NCBI RefSeq assembly: GCF_003933745.1
Contig: NZ_RSEB01000005.1
Location: forward strand, 248,001 to 312,000
Direction: 5' to 3'
Length of the DNA: 64,000 nt
DNA from: Glycomyces terrestris
GTDB lineage: Bacteria; Actinomycetota; Actinomycetes; Mycobacteriales; Micromonosporaceae
Program-made: the position numbers and the translations under genes
Shown: positions 60,924 to 64,000 of the stretch, one piece after another
Layout of the letters: each line of letters opens with the position of its first letter
How positions within the stretch are numbered: the stretch's first letter is position 1
The notes under the pieces: generated by a model
What the model was told of the DNA's origin: nothing
The model's database searches: none
The model's input: the letters and a program-made list of their open reading frames with translations, nothing else

Positions 60924-61730
60924 ATGACCACGACCGAAGACAGCGCCGTCTCGTCGCCGCCCCGGGCCGCCGTCAAGGCGAGGAACCTGCGGACCGACAA
61001 CTGGCGGCGGGCCCCGATCCTGACGGTGCTCGGCATCACCGCGTGGGTCGCCTACGCGACCTTCCGGGTCTTCTACCAAGGCGACTACTGGGTCGCCGAC
61101 TACTACTACCTGACGCCCTTCTACTCCCCGTGCGTCTCCGAGGGCTGCGTCCCCGAGTCCGCCCACTTCGGACGGATACTCCCGGACCACCCGCTCATCC
61201 CGTACGCGGCGCTCAGCCTGCCGTTCCTGCTGGCGTTCCGCCTCACCTGCTACTACTACCGGAAGGCGTACTACCGGTCGTTCTGGCTCTCGCCGCCCGC
61301 GTGCGCCGTCCCCGACGGCCACGCGAAGTACACCGGCGAGACCCGCTTCCCGCTCGTCCTCCAGAACTTCCACCGGTACTTCTTCTACGCCGCGTTCCTC
61401 ATCTCCGTGATCAACACCTGGGACGCGGTGCTCGCCATGCACTCCCCCAGCGGGTTCGGCCTCGGCCTGGGGAACCTCGTCCTGTGGGCCAACGTGGTCC
61501 TGCTGTGGTGCTACACCCTCGGCTGCCACTCCTGCCGCCACGTCATGGGCGGGCGCCTCAAGCACTTCTCGAAGCACCCGGTCCGGTACCGGTTCTGGAC
61601 GCTCTCCAGCGCGCTCAACGCCCGCCACATGATGTGGGCCTGGATCACGCTGGCGTCCCTGGCGCTCACCGACTTCTACATCATGGCCGTCGCCGCCGGC
61701 TGGATCAGCGACCTCCGGTTCATCGGGTAA
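60924..61730 (+). CDS. sdhC: succinate dehydrogenase/fumarate reductase membrane anchor (cytochrome b subunit)
   Basis: This 268-residue membrane protein has about five helices, of the type found in the Sdh1 complex of mycobacteria (Rv0249c position). Several conserved His residues (for example LQNFHRYFF, GCHSCRHVMGG, LNARHMMWAW) are candidate haem ligands. It anchors the SdhA and SdhB subunits and passes electrons to menaquinone. It is the first gene of an sdhC-sdhA-sdhB operon, 12 bases before sdhA. Confidence 0.88.
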   Translation: MTTTEDSAVSSPPRAAVKARNLRTDNWRRAPILTVLGITAWVAYATFRVFYQGDYWVADYYYLTPFYSPCVSEGCVPESAHFGRILPDHPLIPYAALSLPFLLAFRLTCYYYRKAYYRSFWLSPPACAVPDGHAKYTGETRFPLVLQNFHRYFFYAAFLISVINTWDAVLAMHSPSGFGLGLGNLVLWANVVLLWCYTLGCHSCRHVMGGRLKHFSKHPVRYRFWTLSSALNARHMMWAWITLASLALTDFYIMAVAAGWISDLRFIG

Positions 61731-61742
61731 AGGGGAGACAGC

Positions 61743-63635
61743 ATGAGCGACAGCACCACCGACGTCGAGCGCCTCGCCTGCGACGTCCTCGTCATCGGCG
61801 CCGGGGGCGCCGGCCTGCGGGCCGCCGTCGAGGCCCGCCTCGCCGGCAAGTCCGTCATCGTCATCTCCAAGTCCCTGTTCGGCAAGGCGCACACCGTCAT
61901 GGCCGAGGGCGGCGCGGCCGCCGCCATGGGCAACGTCAACGCGAACGACAACTGGCAGGTCCACTTCCGCGACACCATGCGCGGCGGCAAGTTCCTCAAC
62001 AACTACCGGATGGCCGAGATCCACGCCCAGGAGGCGCCCGACCGGATCTGGGAGCTCGAGACGTACGGGGCCCTGTTCGACCGCACCGCGGACGGCCGGA
62101 TCAGCCAGCGCAACTTCGGCGGCCACGAGTACCCGCGCCTCGCCCACGTCGGCGACCGCACCGGCCTCGAGCTCATCCGCACCCTCCAGCAGAAGCTCGT
62201 CTCGCTCCAGCAGGACGACGAGGCCGCCGGCGAGGGCCCCGACAAGCTCCAGGTCATCGACGAGACCACCATCACCGAGCTGTTCGTCGAGCAGGGCGCC
62301 GTCAAGGGCGCCTTCGGGTACCGGCGCGGCACCGGCCGGTTCATGGCCGTCAGCGCGCCCGCGATCGTCCTCGCCACCGGCGGCATCGGACGGTCCTTCA
62401 AGGTCACCTCGAACTCGTGGGAGTACACCGGGGACGGGCACGCGCTGGCGCTGCGCGCCGGGGCGAGCCTGATCAACATGGAGTTCATCCAGTTCCACCC
62501 GACGGGGATGGTGTGGCCGCCGTCGGTGCGCGGCATCCTCGTCACCGAGTCGGTGCGCGGCGACGGCGGGGTCCTGAAGAACTCCGAGGGCCGGCGGTTC
62601 ATGTTCGACTACATCCCCGAGGTGTTCAAGGCGCAGTACGCCGACAACCCGGAGGAGGCCGACCGCTGGTACACCGACCCGGACCACAACCGGCGCCCGC
62701 CGGAGCTCCTCCCCCGCGACGAGGTCGCGCGGGCGATCAACTCGGAGGTGAAGGCGGGCAGGGGCACCGAGCACGGCGGCGTGTACCTCGACATCGCGTC
62801 GCGGCGGAGCGCGGAGTACATCATCGAGCGGCTGCCGTCGATGCACCACCAGTTCAAGGAGCTCGCGGACGTCGACATCACGGCCGAGCCGATGGAGGTG
62901 GGCCCGACCTGCCACTACATCATGGGCGGCGTCGAGGTCGACGCGGAGACGGCCGCGTCGTCGGTGACGGGCCTGTACGCGGCCGGCGAGGTCTCGGGCG
63001 GCATGCACGGCTCGAACCGCCTCGGCGGGAACTCGCTGTCGGACCTGCTCGTGTTCGGCAAGCGGGCCGGGGAGTTCGCGGCCGAGCACGCGGCGGTGAC
63101 CGAGCAGCCGGTGCTGAGCGAGGACGAGATCGCGGCCGCGCAGGCGGACGCGCTGCGCCCCTTCGGGAGCGGCGGCGAGAACCCGTACGAGCTCCAGGCG
63201 GCGCTCCAGGCGGTCAACGGCCGCCTCGTGGGCATCATCCGCAAGGCCGAGGAGCTGGAGGAGGCGCTCACCGAGCTGGAGGCGCTCAGGCCGCGGATCG
63301 CGAACGTGGCCGCGACGGGCGGGCGCGCGTACAACCCGGGCTGGCACCTGGCGCTCGACCTGCGGAACATGCACCTCTGCTCGGTCGCGACCGCGAAGGC
63401 GGCCCTGGAGCGGGACGAGTCGCGCGGCGGGCACACCCGCGAGGACGCCCCGGGCATGGACCCGGCATGGCGGCGGGTCAACCTGGTGGCGCGGCTCGAC
63501 GGCGAGGAGCTGGTGCTCTCCCGCCAGGACGTGCCCGCGATGACACCGGAGCTGCTGGGGCTCTTCGACACCAGTGAACTGGCCAAGTACATGACCCCCG
63601 AGGAATACCGGTCGACGGAAGCGGAGGACGCCTGA
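61743..63635 (+). CDS. sdhA: succinate dehydrogenase/fumarate reductase flavoprotein subunit
   Basis: This 630-residue FAD enzyme oxidises succinate to fumarate. The FAD-binding GAGGAGLRAA begins near residue 19; His50 in GKAHTVMAEGG is the likely covalent FAD attachment site. Substrate-site residues lie in EFIQFHPTGMVWP and in CHYIMGGVEVD, and the FAD loop AAGEVSGGMHGSNRLGGNSLSD is present. The C-terminal helical domain includes the usual YNPGWHLALDLRNM. GGGGAG lies upstream of the ATG. Its stop overlaps the sdhB start (ATGA-type TGATG). Confidence 0.95.
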   Translation: MSDSTTDVERLACDVLVIGAGGAGLRAAVEARLAGKSVIVISKSLFGKAHTVMAEGGAAAAMGNVNANDNWQVHFRDTMRGGKFLNNYRMAEIHAQEAPDRIWELETYGALFDRTADGRISQRNFGGHEYPRLAHVGDRTGLELIRTLQQKLVSLQQDDEAAGEGPDKLQVIDETTITELFVEQGAVKGAFGYRRGTGRFMAVSAPAIVLATGGIGRSFKVTSNSWEYTGDGHALALRAGASLINMEFIQFHPTGMVWPPSVRGILVTESVRGDGGVLKNSEGRRFMFDYIPEVFKAQYADNPEEADRWYTDPDHNRRPPELLPRDEVARAINSEVKAGRGTEHGGVYLDIASRRSAEYIIERLPSMHHQFKELADVDITAEPMEVGPTCHYIMGGVEVDAETAASSVTGLYAAGEVSGGMHGSNRLGGNSLSDLLVFGKRAGEFAAEHAAVTEQPVLSEDEIAAAQADALRPFGSGGENPYELQAALQAVNGRLVGIIRKAEELEEALTELEALRPRIANVAATGGRAYNPGWHLALDLRNMHLCSVATAKAALERDESRGGHTREDAPGMDPAWRRVNLVARLDGEELVLSRQDVPAMTPELLGLFDTSELAKYMTPEEYRSTEAEDA

Positions 63636-64000
63636 TGAGCACGAGGACCTTCCGGGTGTGGCGCGGCGACGCCGAGGGCGGCGACTTCGCCGAGTTCGAC
63701 GTCGCGGTCAACGAGGGCGAGGTCGTCCTCGACGTCGTCCACCGCATCCAGGCCGAGCAGGCCCCCGATCTGGCGGTGCGCTGGAACTGCAAGGCCGGCA
63801 AGTGCGGTTCGTGCTCGGCCGAGGTGAACGGGATGCCGCGGCTGATGTGCATGACGCGCATGAACGCCTTCGAGGAGCGCGAGCCGGTCACGATCACGCC
63901 GCTGCGGACGTTCCCGGTGGTGCGCGACCTGGTCACCGACGTCTCGTTCAACTACGAGAAGGCGCGGCAGATGCCGCAGTTCGCGCCGCCCGCGGACCTG
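63635..64000 (+). CDS. sdhB: succinate dehydrogenase/fumarate reductase iron-sulfur subunit, 5' part
   Basis: The first 122 codons are in the window; the gene runs off the right edge. It begins MSTRTFRVWRGDAEGG and carries the ferredoxin-like 2Fe-2S motif WNCKAGKCGSCSAEVNG (C-x4-C-x2-C) with the fourth Cys in RLMCMTR. The 4Fe-4S and 3Fe-4S half would follow beyond the window. It carries electrons from the FAD of SdhA to the membrane anchor. The ATG overlaps the sdhA stop. Confidence 0.92.
   Translation, partial: MSTRTFRVWRGDAEGGDFAEFDVAVNEGEVVLDVVHRIQAEQAPDLAVRWNCKAGKCGSCSAEVNGMPRLMCMTRMNAFEEREPVTITPLRTFPVVRDLVTDVSFNYEKARQMPQFAPPADL

Overview
The window is high-GC actinobacterial chromosome with dense, short-spaced genes and many GTG starts. 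Two mycothiol-pathway hydrolases (mca, mshB) point to a mycothiol-producing actinomycete. Core gene order matches actinobacteria such as mycobacteria: greA-DUF4307-mca; prfB-ftsE-ftsX-M23 peptidase-smpB-ssrA; eno-ftsB-DUF501-ppx; sdhC-sdhA-sdhB. A Glycomycetaceae-like or Micromonosporales-like organism is plausible, but the genus cannot be fixed from this sequence. There is no insertion sequence, prophage, CRISPR array or rRNA operon.

Layout. 1-2.8 kb: a ChvE/MmsA-type sugar ABC transporter read leftwards. 3.1-4.4 kb: a membrane pseudokinase. 4.7-8.0 kb: hydrolase, small conserved proteins, uracil-DNA glycosylase and threonine dehydratase. 8.3-9.6 kb: an orphan MsmK/UgpC-type sugar-importer ATPase. 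9.6-13.1 kb: greA, DUF4307, mca, yqgE and a membrane protein. 13.2-18.6 kb: the trans-translation and FtsEX block (ssrA, smpB, M23 peptidase, ftsX, ftsE, prfB), with a 35-bp tandem repeat between smpB and the peptidase gene. 18.7-23.4 kb: a PadR regulator, a divergent Ser/Thr kinase and PP2C phosphatase pair, and a TetR regulator with its divergent membrane-protein target. 23.5-26.9 kb: ppx, DUF501, ftsB, eno. 27-32.5 kb: a lipoprotein, tRNA-Glu, queD, a large STAND-like ATPase and a CPBP protease.

32.7-40.5 kb is a LacI-controlled fructan locus: regulator, lipoprotein binding protein, two permeases, a cytoplasmic clan-J glycosidase, a PfkB sugar kinase and a Tat-exported GH32 fructanase. It has no ATPase, so the MsmK-type ATPase at 8.3 kb is a candidate partner. 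41-49.8 kb holds a secreted HNH nuclease, a miniature DivIVA-motif protein and a MoxR-DUF58-transglutaminase-like cluster with a fibronectin-III membrane protein. 50.2-58.5 kb holds a DUF1611 P-loop protein, a siroheme-synthase-like protein, a class A PBP, SURF1, an M20 peptidase and an M48 peptidase. The window ends with tRNA-Arg, MgtC, mshB and the start of a succinate dehydrogenase operon.

The oddities most worth following are: an RF2 whose stop-codon recognition tripeptide reads SKY instead of SPF; a 167-bp nested palindrome filling the SURF1/M20 divergent promoter region; the 35-bp tandem repeat upstream of smpB; a PBP gene with no usable stop codon; and two apparently inactive enzyme folds (pseudokinase and Cys/His-less transglutaminase). 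I did not identify a clearly new multi-gene system.
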